This document shows positions 42,150-51,199 of a DNA stretch of 64,000 nucleotides, one piece after another. Below the pieces are notes generated by a model that had not been told where the DNA came from, ran no database searches, and saw only the letters and a list, made by a program, of their open reading frames with translations. Numbering within the stretch: position 1 is the stretch's first letter; each line of letters opens with the position of its first letter. The position numbers and the translations under genes were made by a program. This DNA comes from Acidobacteriota bacterium (GTDB lineage Bacteria; Acidobacteriota; Vicinamibacteria; Vicinamibacterales; SCN-69-37): NCBI GenBank assembly GCA_020853395.1, contig JADYYY010000010.1, positions 248,001-312,000 on the forward strand, in the 5' to 3' direction.

Positions 42150-43271
42150 ATGTCCCGTCGTCGGCTCGACGCCGCCACGAGTTCATCGGTCACGGTCGTC
42201 ATTCCCACGTATCGGGAAGCGGCGAACCTTCCCCACGTTCTCGACCGGCTGGCCGACGTGCGCGCGGCGGAAGGTCTCGCGCTCGACGTGCTCGTCGTGG
42301 ACGACGACAGCCGGGACGGCACGGTGGAGATCCTGGCCGCGCGGCCCGAGCCGTGGATCCGGCTGATCGTGCGGACGCGCGACCGGGGGCTCAGCGCGGC
42401 GGTGCTCGACGGTCTGCAGCAGGCGCGCGGCGACGTGCTCGTCTGCATGGACGCCGACCTCAGCCATCCGGCGAGCGCCATCCCGAGGATGCTCGACAAG
42501 CTCGCGGACGGTGCGGACTTCGTTCTCGGATCGCGCTACGTCGATGGCGGCTCGACGGCCGACGACTGGGGATTCCTGCGCTGGCTGAACAGCCGGGTGG
42601 CGACGCTGCTGGCGCGGCCGCTGACGACGGTCAAGGACCCGATGTCGGGCTTCTTCGCGCTCAGGCGGACGACGTTCGAGGGTGGCCGAGGCTACGCGCC
42701 GGTGGGCTACAAGATCGGCCTGGAGCTGATGGTCAAGTGCGCCTGCGAGCGCGTCGTCGAGGTGCCGATCCACTTCGACGATCGCCGGTTCGGCGAGAGC
42801 AAGCTCACGCTGCGGCAGCAACTGCTGTTCCTGCAGCACCTGCGGCGGCTCTACATCTTCAAGTTCGGCGTCTGGACGCAGTTGACGCAGTTCCTGATCG
42901 TGGGCGCGCTCGGGACCGCGGTGAACCTCGGAATTCTGACGGCCCTGCTCCGTGTGGGGCTGCCGACACAGGGCGCCGTGGCCGCCGCGATCCTCGGCGC
43001 CATGGTCTTCAACTTCGTGCTGAACCGGCGGTTCAGCTTCGCGGGCGCTCGATCGGCCGCGTGGCCGAGGCAGCTCGCGCGGTTCGTGGGCGCGTCCTCG
43101 CTCGGCGCCATCGTCAACTACCTCGGCACGATGATCACGCTCGCGCGTTTCACCCCGGGGCATCCGCAACTGGCGGCCCTCGTGGGGATCGCGCTCGGGA
43201 CCGGGTTCAACTTCATCGCCAGCCGGTATCTCGTGTTTCGAGAGGGTCACGTGCGGCTGACCCCGAGATGA
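42150..43271 (+). CDS. GtrB-GtrA fusion: polyprenyl-phosphate glycosyltransferase with GtrA-like domain
   Basis: 373 residues if the ATG at 42150 is used; another ATG at 42132 adds six. AGGGAG lies only 2 nt before 42150, too close for a good SD, so the start is uncertain. The N-terminal GT2 domain (about 10-235) has VVIPTYREAANLPHVLDRL, DVLVVDDDSRDGT, CMDADLSHP and FVLGSRYVDGG, the pattern of DPM1/GtrB enzymes that make undecaprenyl-phosphate sugars. The C-terminal 120 residues form a GtrA-like membrane domain of four helices (FLIVGALGTAVNLGI, FNFVLNRRFSF, FVGASSLGAIVNY, IASRYLVF), fused. Such fusions supply the polyprenyl-phosphate sugar to GT-C enzymes such as those at 38732, 40117 and 55621. 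Confidence 0.88.
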   Translation: MSRRRLDAATSSSVTVVIPTYREAANLPHVLDRLADVRAAEGLALDVLVVDDDSRDGTVEILAARPEPWIRLIVRTRDRGLSAAVLDGLQQARGDVLVCMDADLSHPASAIPRMLDKLADGADFVLGSRYVDGGSTADDWGFLRWLNSRVATLLARPLTTVKDPMSGFFALRRTTFEGGRGYAPVGYKIGLELMVKCACERVVEVPIHFDDRRFGESKLTLRQQLLFLQHLRRLYIFKFGVWTQLTQFLIVGALGTAVNLGILTALLRVGLPTQGAVAAAILGAMVFNFVLNRRFSFAGARSAAWPRQLARFVGASSLGAIVNYLGTMITLARFTPGHPQLAALVGIALGTGFNFIASRYLVFREGHVRLTPR

Positions 43272-43352
43272 TCTGGCTACGCGCTCGGCCACTCGACGAC
43301 GTGCCGCGGTCGAGGCGGACGAACGCGCCTCGTGACTTCGCTGAAGACGAGC

Positions 43353-44318
43353 ATGTCAATCACGGAACCTAAGCTCTCCGTCATCATTGCGACTCGCAAT
43401 CGCGTCGACCTGCTGGTCAAAGCGCTGGCGGCGCTCGTGAACCAGACGGTGGCGAGTCACGATTTCGAAGTGATCGTCGTCGACAACGGCTCCACCGACG
43501 ACACGCAGGCCCGAGCGATGGCGTTCGCGGGCCGCGGGCTCGATGTCCGCTGCATTCTGGAGACGCGCGTCGGTCTCAACATTGCGCGAAACGCCGGCTG
43601 GCACGCCGCCCGCAGCCACTTGGTGGCGTACCTGGACGACGATGCCATTCCGGGGCGCGATTGGGTCCAGCGTATCGTGGAGGTATTCGAGCAGACGGTG
43701 CCGGCCCCTTCGTGCGTCGGTGGTCCCGTCCAGCCAATCTACGAGACTCCACCGCCATCGTGGCTGCGGGGTCCACTCCTCGATCTGCTGACCGTGGTCG
43801 AACACGCTCCTGAACCGGTGTTCCTCACGGACATCGTGCATCGGCAGAAGCTCGCCGGAGCGAACATGGCATTCAGGAAGGCCGACATCGAACGGGTGGG
43901 TGGATTCCACCCTTGGCTCGATCGCGTCGGAGACAATCTCTTGTCGGGAGGTGACGTCCTCATTCAACTGCAGTTCGAACGCGTCGGACTGCCGGTCTTC
44001 TACGATCCTCGGATTCGGGTACTCCATCATGTGGCGGCCACACGGTTGACCCGATCCTGGCTCGAGGAACGTGCGTATTGGGGCGGCGTGAGCGATGCCC
44101 TGCTCTCCTACCTGAATCGTCCGGCGACATTCTGGTGGGCGCTGAGAACGTTCGTTTGGAACACGCGCATGCTGCTTCTCTCGCCGCGGCTGATGCTGCA
44201 ACTCGCGAAATCGGGCGACGAGCCGGAGGCCGTCACCGTCACGTGGCGGGCATGGCACCGGCTGGGCGGTGTGGTCGGAGGCCTTCGAGCAGTCAGCCTC
44301 GCGCTCGGCCGCACGTGA
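43353..44318 (+). CDS. GT2 family glycosyltransferase
   Basis: 321 residues from the ATG at 43353; a GTG at 43332 would add seven. GT-A features: LSVIIATRNRVDLLVKALAAL, FEVIVVDNGSTDDTQARA (DNGSTDD) and LVAYLDDDAIPGRDWVQR (the DDD metal site). Then GGPVQPIYETPPPSWLRG and LAGANMAFRKADIERVGGF, the acceptor/gate helix common to GT2 enzymes of surface glycans. Some hydrophobic residues at the end (FWWALRTFVWNTRMLLL) might touch the membrane. Last gene of this plus block. Confidence 0.87.
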   Translation: MSITEPKLSVIIATRNRVDLLVKALAALVNQTVASHDFEVIVVDNGSTDDTQARAMAFAGRGLDVRCILETRVGLNIARNAGWHAARSHLVAYLDDDAIPGRDWVQRIVEVFEQTVPAPSCVGGPVQPIYETPPPSWLRGPLLDLLTVVEHAPEPVFLTDIVHRQKLAGANMAFRKADIERVGGFHPWLDRVGDNLLSGGDVLIQLQFERVGLPVFYDPRIRVLHHVAATRLTRSWLEERAYWGGVSDALLSYLNRPATFWWALRTFVWNTRMLLLSPRLMLQLAKSGDEPEAVTVTWRAWHRLGGVVGGLRAVSLALGRT

Positions 44319-44369
44319 GCCCGTGCTCGCACACGGCACGACGCGGGACGGCGCGACGACTACCCGGCA

Positions 44370-45275
44370 TCACAGGTAGTCGCGATAGTACTCGTTCAGA
44401 TACTCCCTCAGACACACGCGCCAATCGCGCATCCTGTTCAGCCCGCGCAGATCCAGCTTCTTCGTGACGAGGCGTTCGGACGGTGGCCGCGGCGCGAAGT
44501 ACTCGGCCGCGAAATGGTCCGATCCCACGGGAACGATCTCGACGACGGCGTCGCGCTCCATGATCGCCACGATCTCGCGTGCCACTTCCAGCCGTCCGGT
44601 CATCCCGCCGCAGACCATGTTGTAGACGCCCCACAGCCCCCGGTCCAAGAGCAGGCCGACATTGCGCGCGAAATCGTGCGTGTAGGTCGGCGTGCCGAAC
44701 TTGTCGTCCACGACGAACAGCTCGCGCCGGCCCTCCTTGAGCTGAGCCATGATCTTCTGAACGAACTTCTTGTCCTTCCTCGGACCACCACCCATCATCC
44801 AGCCGGCTCGGCACACGAGGTAGTGCCGGCAGTTCTCGACGACATATCGCTCGCCCATGAACTTCGACCGCGCGTAATGGCCGAGCGGGCTCGGAATGTC
44901 CCAGTCGTCGTAGGTCTCTTTCAAACCGTCGAAGATGCCAGCCGTCGAGATGTAGAGCAACGGGATGCCGAGGTCGTTGGCGATGTGCACCGCATTCTCG
45001 ACCGCCAGCGTGTTCGTGGCATACGCGTCGTCTGGATCGCGTTCGCACAGCTCGAGGCTCGTGTGAGCGCCCAGGTGAAAGAGCACGCTGGGATTGAACC
45101 GCTCGACGTCGAGCCGGTAGGCTTCATAGTCGCGGAAATCGAGAAACGACAACCACGGCTCGTTCACGTCCTTGTCCGTGCATCTGAGCTCGTGCTCTCC
45201 GCCGTAGACTCGATAGAAGCCTTCGCCGAGCATGCCGCCGCACCCGGCAATGTAGATCCGCTGCTGTGCACTCAT
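44370..45275 (-). CDS. RmlD-like NAD(P)-dependent sugar reductase/epimerase
   Basis: 301 residues. Extended SDR: IYIAGCGGMLGEGFYRVYGG (GxGGxLG at about 10-17), then the family's LDFRDYEAYRLDVERFNPSVLFHLGAHT, VLFHLGAHTSLELCERD, STAGIFDG and Tyr133 to Lys137 in HYARSKFMGERYV. Overall closest to dTDP-4-dehydrorhamnose reductase RmlD, which would make a deoxysugar nucleotide; the residue-level fit cannot settle the substrate. No rmlA, rmlB or rmlC is in the window, so the precursor would come from elsewhere. It is the last gene of a minus block and is not coupled to the following GT8-like gene (27 bp gap). Confidence 0.8.
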   Translation of the reverse strand: MSAQQRIYIAGCGGMLGEGFYRVYGGEHELRCTDKDVNEPWLSFLDFRDYEAYRLDVERFNPSVLFHLGAHTSLELCERDPDDAYATNTLAVENAVHIANDLGIPLLYISTAGIFDGLKETYDDWDIPSPLGHYARSKFMGERYVVENCRHYLVCRAGWMMGGGPRKDKKFVQKIMAQLKEGRRELFVVDDKFGTPTYTHDFARNVGLLLDRGLWGVYNMVCGGMTGRLEVAREIVAIMERDAVVEIVPVGSDHFAAEYFAPRPPSERLVTKKLDLRGLNRMRDWRVCLREYLNEYYRDYL

Positions 45276-45302
45276 CTGGTCCTGCCGTTGATCACGTGAC
45301 GC

Positions 45303-46370
45303 CTAACGGTTGTCGGACGCGCCCGCCACGACGAGCTCGGCGGCTCGGGCGAGCGTTCGTCGCGCGACGCCCGGCATCATTCGAAGTCCAGCCTTGATGA
45401 CCCTCGCAGCAGCAGCCTTGCTGCTCGATCCGACGCCGGAGCGTACGGTGAGCGCGTCCGGCGGCGCCGCGAACTGGCTCTTGAATCTGCGAACACCGCG
45501 ATAGTCGTTTCGAACGAGCCTGTCCTGGTATTGCTGGAACAGCGGCACGAGGTCCGGCCGCTCGGCGAGCATGGGGACGGGCTGCTCCGGCCGTGTCGTG
45601 ATGGCGTCGGGCACGTCCGGATTGTAGTGACTGAAGTGATAGAAGAGCAGAGGATGCGTTCCGTTGACAACGTAGCGCCCATCGAGCCCGCTCAACCTGC
45701 GTTCGAACAGGTTCCAGTACGCCATGTTGCAGCCAGGGTCGCGCTCGACGAGGACCCGCGGAACGTACGCGGGTGCCAAGACCGCCCAGAGCTGATCGAC
45801 GAAGAGCCCGTCCCTGAAGCGCGCATAGCAGTACTCGACCAACCGCTTCTGCCACCACTGGAGGAAGGCGCTCGTGTGCTCGGTGCGACGAGTACCGAGG
45901 AAGCCCAGGTTGAACACACCGGTGCGCAGCATCGCCCGCTCATAGTGGACGTTGACCGGCCCATGACCGCTCATCGTGCAGCTGTGCGGCGTCAACATCA
46001 GATCGTGCTCGCGCAAGCGATCGGCCAGCGGAGCGAGGCTGCTCAGCACGAGCATGTCCGCATCGAGATACAGGACCGTGTCCACGCGCCGATCGCGCCG
46101 ATAGAGGTGCTCGACGAAGAAGGGCTTCATCGCGCAAATCAGTTCGACGATGTCGTAGCGGGCGCGCATGCCGGCCAACTCCGGCAGGCCGAGTTGCTCG
46201 ACCGGCAAGAGCTCGAAGCTCTCGAGATATGAGGCGTCGAAGTCGCCCGGGAGGTTGTCGACGAGACCAATGACGATCGAACAGGTGGGCATGTGCTCGC
46301 GAACGGACTGAGCGAGCGTCTTCGCATGCGCGAGATAGCTCGCCGAACACAGCGTCAGGATCGTCGTCAT
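45303..46370 (-). CDS. GT8/GT-A-like glycosyltransferase
   Basis: 355 residues from the ATG at 46370; an upstream in-frame ATG at 46406 adds 12 unlikely residues. TILTLCSASYLAHAKTLAQSV, then IVIGLVDNLPGDFD and VDTVLYLDADMLVLSSLAPL with the D-A-D metal site after a Tyr-Leu strand, a pattern of GT8-like nucleotide-diphosphosugar transferases. VNVHYERAMLRTGVFNLGFLG, DQLWAVLAPAYVPRVL and MAYWNLFERRLSG follow, typical of glycosyltransferases of the 'hypothetical GT-A' type in O-antigen loci. C-terminal region is less conserved. Acceptor unknown. Confidence 0.75.
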   Translation of the reverse strand: MTTILTLCSASYLAHAKTLAQSVREHMPTCSIVIGLVDNLPGDFDASYLESFELLPVEQLGLPELAGMRARYDIVELICAMKPFFVEHLYRRDRRVDTVLYLDADMLVLSSLAPLADRLREHDLMLTPHSCTMSGHGPVNVHYERAMLRTGVFNLGFLGTRRTEHTSAFLQWWQKRLVEYCYARFRDGLFVDQLWAVLAPAYVPRVLVERDPGCNMAYWNLFERRLSGLDGRYVVNGTHPLLFYHFSHYNPDVPDAITTRPEQPVPMLAERPDLVPLFQQYQDRLVRNDYRGVRRFKSQFAAPPDALTVRSGVGSSSKAAAARVIKAGLRMMPGVARRTLARAAELVVAGASDNR

Positions 46371-46464
46371 CGAATCAAGCGGACTCCAGCCGCACGGCGT
46401 GAGCACCGAACCTGCATCTCACCCACGAACAGACCGCGTCGTGTGCCATCGCTCGAGCGTCACG

Positions 46465-47415
46465 TCACTCGAACAGACACTGTCTGACCGCGCCCAGCGT
46501 CGGAAACGTACACAGCCCCTGCCAGGCGAAGCTCCGGCCTTCGGCCGCACGGCCATCACGCCGCAAGCTCCTTGCGAGCTGTCGTAGTCCCCAGGCCTCG
46601 CGAGCGCGCGCGTGGCGCCGCACGACGCGCGATCGGCACGTCAGCCGCAGGTGCTGCATCGCCATGACCTCCTGCAGCAGCGTGTCGAGCTCCGATGAAC
46701 GCAGCGAGTGCGCGTCTCCGGCCGGAAGCCGGTAGTCCACGCAGGGCGTTGATCGGAACAGGATCCCTGACGCGCGATCGAGCAGGCGCATCATCAACTC
46801 GTAGTCCTCGGAGAACCAGACGCGCTCCCAGAACCCCCCAGCCGCCTCGAGCAGCGAGCGCCGCACGACCCAACAGTCCGGGTGGATCACGCGGCTCGCC
46901 ACGACGTCGAGGACCGCCGGAAGATCCACGGCATACACATCCGGGAACCCGTCCACGGAACGACCACCGCTGAGCCGGCCGGCATCCGGGAACCAGACGT
47001 AGTCCGTGGGCTGGCCATCGCGCGACGCCACGAGATTGCAGAAGTAGAAGTCAGCCCCGGTCTGCTCGAGCGCACGCACGGCTGTCGAGAGATGATCGGC
47101 TCGGATCCAGCGGTCGTCGTCGTCGCAGAAGGCCACGAACGCGCCGCCCGCGGCGCGAATGCCTCGGTTGCGCGTCGCCGCCGGCCCCGTGCCGAGCGCC
47201 CCCGGATGCTCTCGCAGGATCCATTGCACCCGGCCACCGGTCGCTCGACCGATGTCGTCATAGGCGGCCAACGTGTCGGCGCCCGAACCGTCGTCGACGA
47301 CGAGCAACTCCATGGCCGTGTGCGTCTGGCTCGTAATCCCGGCGAGCGCCTGCTGCAGGAGACCATGGCGGTTGCGGGTGGCGACGATGACAGAGACAGA
47401 CGAATCCGCGCTCAA
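46465..47415 (-). CDS. GT2 family glycosyltransferase
   Basis: 316 residues from a TTG at 47415; AAGAGGAG 4-11 nt upstream makes this the best start, an unusual codon decided by its SD. VSVIVATRNRHGLLQQALAGI, ELLVVDDGSGADTLAAYDDI (DDGS) and FVAFCDDDDRWIRADHLSTAV (DDDD metal site) are classic GT-A. VWFPDAGRLSGGRSVDGFPDVY and RSLLEAAGGFWERVWFSEDYELMMRLL (the acceptor-loop ED) follow. C-terminal Arg-rich region has no clear domain. Operon with the Asn-synthase-like protein upstream and GT8-like downstream. Confidence 0.87.
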   Translation of the reverse strand: MSADSSVSVIVATRNRHGLLQQALAGITSQTHTAMELLVVDDGSGADTLAAYDDIGRATGGRVQWILREHPGALGTGPAATRNRGIRAAGGAFVAFCDDDDRWIRADHLSTAVRALEQTGADFYFCNLVASRDGQPTDYVWFPDAGRLSGGRSVDGFPDVYAVDLPAVLDVVASRVIHPDCWVVRRSLLEAAGGFWERVWFSEDYELMMRLLDRASGILFRSTPCVDYRLPAGDAHSLRSSELDTLLQEVMAMQHLRLTCRSRVVRRHARAREAWGLRQLARSLRRDGRAAEGRSFAWQGLCTFPTLGAVRQCLFE

Positions 47416-47578
47416 CGTGCTCCTCTTGACCGCTGCATGCTCTCCTGATCACGTCGCACAGCTCGTACCACGGCTACTGGAGGCAATCGCCATCCCGGGG
47501 CGGTGGAATCAGCCGGTAATCCTGCGGCCCTTCGAGGCGGTACGCCGGCGAACGCAGGGATGTCACCTTCTAGGCAGA

Positions 47579-49402
47579 CTATTTCGCCGCCGATCCCATG
47601 CCCATCCCGAAGATCATGAGCGCCATCAGGAGGAACGTGTGGTTCGCCTCCTGGTCCACGTGCTGCCGCACGACGCGCCGGAGCACGTCGGGCCGCACGA
47701 TGCCGCTCTCCATGAGCGGCCCGCCGGTGAGCGTCGATTCCACGAGGGGACGCAGCTCGCGCCGGAGCCACAGGCCCAGCCGCTCGTAGGGCTGGTAGCC
47801 CTTGACCCCGAGCTTGGCGAACACGCGCATCCGGAACCGCGCCGCCTCGGTCACCAATCGTCCGGCGCCGACGCGCGCGCCGGTGTTCGCGTTCGTCACC
47901 GTCAGGAACGCCGGCCGCCGATGCGCCAGGATCGCCGCCTGCAGCGCATCGTCGAGCTTCAGCTCCGGCGGCATGGAGAACAGCACGTCGATCACGTCGT
48001 TGTCCATGAACGGCTGCCGCACCGTCGCGAAGCAGCCGAACGTGTGCATCGAGAGCGGCGTCTCGCGGTGCAGCCGCTCCCGCAGGAAGAGCCGCCACAC
48101 GCGATCGACCGGCCGCGCGACCGGGCCGCACCGCGCCAACGCCTCGTCGAGGGACTGGCGGGCACGATCGCGCACGTCGAACGTGAAGAGATCGGGCGGC
48201 ACGGCACCGAGCATGTATGCCGTGAGATGCGTGAACAGCCAGTCGCGAATGCCCGCGTCGTCCGCCCGCAGCGCCGCAGGGTCCACCGAAAACGCGTACG
48301 CCTTCGTCATGTGCAGCAGCTCGCCGCCATGCCCGCGCAGGAGGTAGTCGATGCCGAGCTCGCGGTACACCGCCATGGTCGGCATGACGATGCCCTGGTC
48401 GAGGTAGTGGCCGTCGGTGAGCCGCACCATCTCGCGCAGGTTGGGTTCGAACGTCGACAGGAAGTCCGCGTCGAGCACGAACGCGCGGTGCGCGACGCCC
48501 GACAGCGCGGCCAGGCGGGAGGCGCTCCGGTGATCGAGGCTGCCGTCGATGCCGAGGCTGACCGTCTTCAGATCCAGACCGGCCGGCATGAGCCCGAGGA
48601 TCGTTCGCGCGTCGAGGCCGCCCGACAGCGAGAGCCCGAGGTGCTCGCCCGGCTGGGCTCGCCGCGCCACGGCCTCCGTGAGCCGATCGTCCAGGGCACG
48701 CGTGAGATCCGCGGGCGACCCGTTGACGACACCCGGGCGGAGCGTCCAGTACGCCCGTTCCGCGTACTGGCCGTCGCTCGTCCGGTACGTCGCAATCGTG
48801 GCCGCCGGCACTGCGCGGACGCCGGCGAACAACGTATCGTCGGCGATGAAGTGACCGAAGCTGAAGAACTGCGCGACGCCAGCCTCGGACCATGCCGTGT
48901 CGACGCCCGGCAGCTCGAGCACGGCTTTGATCTCCGACGCCGCGGCGAAGCCCGCGTCGGACGTGGCCACGTACACGGGCCGCAGGCCGAATCGATCCGT
49001 GACGACGAGGAGCTCGCCGCGCGAGCCGTCCCAGACCACGGCGGCGAACTCGCCGTTGAGCGACGCGAGAAACGCGTCGCCGCCGGCCATCCAGCCCGCG
49101 AGCAGCAGCGCGGCGTCGGACCGGACGCTCCGCGCATCCTCCGTGCCGGCGAGCCGGCGCCGTTCGGCGTCGCTCGCGAATATCTCGCCGTGAATCACCG
49201 CGTAGCGCCGGCCATCGGCGCTGGCAACGCAGGCCGACGGCGCCATGTGCGGCAAGGTGACGAGGCCGACCGCCACGCCATCCGCGACCGGCCGCGACAG
49301 CGGCTCCAGCCAGGGGTAATGCGCCATCCGGTCGAGCATCCGCCCGATCGGGAGCCCACCGGCGCGTGAGGGATCAGCGGCGACCGCCGCGAGGCCCGAC
49401 AT
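47579..49402 (-). CDS. Asparagine synthase-like protein with Ser in place of the glutaminase Cys
   Basis: 607 residues in two domains. N-terminal Ntn-like glutaminase domain: MSGLAAVAAD where catalytic Cys2 (MCGI) is replaced by Ser, HGEIFASDAE where GEIYN is expected, LNGEFAAVVWD and DRFGLRPVY (D-x-x-G-x-x-P-L/V-Y). C-terminal ATP-pyrophosphatase domain: LSLSGGLDARTIL (259-270; SGGLD present, the following Ser is Ala) and VYRELGIDYLLRGHGGE. These changes suggest it lacks glutaminase activity and may use ammonia or another amine, or have become a lactam/amide ligase. AsnB-like proteins of this style occur in EPS loci, where they may amidate uronic acids; that is inference. First gene of a minus block, 140 bp from the divergent HAD gene. 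Confidence 0.82.
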   Translation of the reverse strand: MSGLAAVAADPSRAGGLPIGRMLDRMAHYPWLEPLSRPVADGVAVGLVTLPHMAPSACVASADGRRYAVIHGEIFASDAERRRLAGTEDARSVRSDAALLLAGWMAGGDAFLASLNGEFAAVVWDGSRGELLVVTDRFGLRPVYVATSDAGFAAASEIKAVLELPGVDTAWSEAGVAQFFSFGHFIADDTLFAGVRAVPAATIATYRTSDGQYAERAYWTLRPGVVNGSPADLTRALDDRLTEAVARRAQPGEHLGLSLSGGLDARTILGLMPAGLDLKTVSLGIDGSLDHRSASRLAALSGVAHRAFVLDADFLSTFEPNLREMVRLTDGHYLDQGIVMPTMAVYRELGIDYLLRGHGGELLHMTKAYAFSVDPAALRADDAGIRDWLFTHLTAYMLGAVPPDLFTFDVRDRARQSLDEALARCGPVARPVDRVWRLFLRERLHRETPLSMHTFGCFATVRQPFMDNDVIDVLFSMPPELKLDDALQAAILAHRRPAFLTVTNANTGARVGAGRLVTEAARFRMRVFAKLGVKGYQPYERLGLWLRRELRPLVESTLTGGPLMESGIVRPDVLRRVVRQHVDQEANHTFLLMALMIFGMGMGSAAK

Positions 49403-49542
49403 GAACGGGCTTCATTGTAGCGGCAGCCCGCCCGTCCATGCGGCGGCCGCCGGCTGCAACAGGATCCGATCTACGATCGGCCCTCGGAGGATCGGGTTAC
49501 GCCGATCTCCTGCGGCACAAAGTCGCCAGAGAGGAAGACTTC

Positions 49543-50226
49543 GTGAACGTTCGCGCCGTCCTCTTCGACCTCGACGGCACGCTCTACGCCCAGCGTCCGC
49601 TGCGGCTCTTGATGGCCGCCGAGCTGACGACCCTGCCGTTGACGGGCTTCAGGCTGGCTGGGAAACGCCTGCAGGCCCTGCGCGCGTTCCGCAAGGCCCA
49701 GGAAACGTTGCGCAATGCCGGGCAAGCCGCTGGGCCAACCGCTCAACTGGAAGCAGCAGCCGCCGCCTCCGGCCTGACGGTTGCAGAGGTCTCCGCGCTG
49801 GTCGATGAGTGGATGATGAGGCGTCCCTTGAAGTATCTGCGCTGGTGCCGTGCGGGAGGGCTCACGCGTCTCCTCGACCTGCTGGAAAGCCGCGGCATCC
49901 GCACAGGGATCCTGTCGGATTACCCTGCAGAGTCAAAGATTCGGGCACTTGGGCTAGCAGGTCGATTCTCCCCTGTATTGACGGCTGCCGATCCGGAGGT
50001 CGGCGTGTTCAAACCGCACCCGCGGGGCTTCGAGCGAGCCTGCGAGGTCTGGGGGCTGGCGCCGAGCGAGGTGCTCTACGTCGGCGATCGCCCGGAGGTG
50101 GATGCCGAGGGCGCCGCGGCCGCCGGCATGCGGTGCGTCATCGTGGGCCGACAGGAGCCACAGGGCGCCTCCTATCGCGTCGTGCCCTCCTTCGAAAGGC
50201 TGTGCCGTGAGCTCGAGCGTCAGTGA
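49543..50226 (+). CDS. HAD family hydrolase (phosphatase)
   Basis: 227 residues from the GTG at 49543 with GAGGAA 7 nt upstream; the frame extends upstream to 49438 without support. HAD motifs: VLFDLDGTLYAQ (motif I DxDGT with D8 and D10), ILSDYPAES (motif II), KPHPRGFERACEVWG (motif III Lys) and LYVGDRPEVDAEGAAAAGM (motif IV). The cap insert is helical. Likely a sugar-phosphate or nucleotide phosphatase. The next gene (UbiA-like) begins 20 bp before its stop, so they are translationally coupled. Confidence 0.88.
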   Translation: MNVRAVLFDLDGTLYAQRPLRLLMAAELTTLPLTGFRLAGKRLQALRAFRKAQETLRNAGQAAGPTAQLEAAAAASGLTVAEVSALVDEWMMRRPLKYLRWCRAGGLTRLLDLLESRGIRTGILSDYPAESKIRALGLAGRFSPVLTAADPEVGVFKPHPRGFERACEVWGLAPSEVLYVGDRPEVDAEGAAAAGMRCVIVGRQEPQGASYRVVPSFERLCRELERQ

Positions 50227-51199
50227 CGTGCGCGTCTCCGCCGGCATCTGGCCCTACGTCCAGATCGCGCGTGTGGACCACTGGTTCAAGAACGCGTTCA
50301 TGCTGCTCGGGGTCATCCTGGCGGTGTTCTATCAACCTGACGTCGCGAACGTGTCGAGCGTGGCGCCGCTCGGCATCGCCGTCCTCGCCACGTGCCTCGT
50401 CGCCTCGAGCAACTACGTGCTCAACGAGCTGCTCGACGCGCCACACGATCGGCTGCACCCGGTCAAGAAGGATCGGCCGGTGCCGTCCGGGCTGGTCAAG
50501 GCGCCAATCGCCTACGCCGAGTGGCTGCTGCTGGCCGCGGCGGGCTTCGGCCTGGCCTGGGCGCTGAACCCGTACTTCTTCGCGTCGGCCGTCTTCCTCT
50601 GGGTGATGGGCATCGCCTATAACGTGCGGCCGCTCCGCACCAAGGAGTGGCCGTACCTCGACGTGCTGAGCGAGTCGGTCAACAACCCGATCCGGCTGCT
50701 GCTCGGCTGGTTCGCGCTCCTCACGACGCGCGTGCCGCCGCTGTCGCTCGTGATCTCGTACTGGATGATCGGCGCGTTCTTCATGGCGATGAAGCGGTAC
50801 GCCGAGTACCGGCACATCGGCGATCCGCGGGTTGCGGCGGCCTACCGGGGCTCGTTCGAGTACTACACCGAGGAGCGGCTGCTCGTGAGCCTGGTGTTCT
50901 ACTCGACGGCGTGCGCGCTCTTCGGCGGCATCTTCATCGTGCGCTATCACCTCGAGCTGATCCTGTTCGCGCCGTTCGTCGCCGGGCTGTTCGCCTACTA
51001 CATGCACATCGGCATGCTGCCCGACAGCCCGGTGCAGAACCCTGAGAAGCTCTACCGGCAGCGCGGCTTCTTCGCCTACATGGTCATCTGCACGCTCGTG
51101 TTCGTGCTGCTGATGTTCACGTCCATTCCCGTGCTCTACGACCTGTTCAACGTCGAGCCGGTCCTGATGGACCCGCTCTGGACGCTCGGAGCGCGCTGA
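50207..51199 (+). CDS. UbiA-family prenyltransferase (decaprenyl-phosphate phosphoribosyltransferase-like)
   Basis: 330 residues from the GTG at 50207 with AAAGGC upstream, or from the GTG at 50228 directly after the HAD stop. About nine helices with the two Asp-rich motifs of UbiA proteins: NYVLNELLDAPHDRLHP (NxxxDxxxD) and DVLSESVNNPIRLLLG (E/N-rich second motif). RVDHWFKNAFMLLG at the start looks like the RPxQWxKN of decaprenyl-phosphate phosphoribosyltransferases, which start the lipid-phosphoarabinose pathway. Coupling with a HAD phosphatase, as in that pathway, supports a polyprenyl-phospho-pentose donor. Specificity is inference. Confidence 0.8.
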   Translation: MSSSVSDVRVSAGIWPYVQIARVDHWFKNAFMLLGVILAVFYQPDVANVSSVAPLGIAVLATCLVASSNYVLNELLDAPHDRLHPVKKDRPVPSGLVKAPIAYAEWLLLAAAGFGLAWALNPYFFASAVFLWVMGIAYNVRPLRTKEWPYLDVLSESVNNPIRLLLGWFALLTTRVPPLSLVISYWMIGAFFMAMKRYAEYRHIGDPRVAAAYRGSFEYYTEERLLVSLVFYSTACALFGGIFIVRYHLELILFAPFVAGLFAYYMHIGMLPDSPVQNPEKLYRQRGFFAYMVICTLVFVLLMFTSIPVLYDLFNVEPVLMDPLWTLGAR

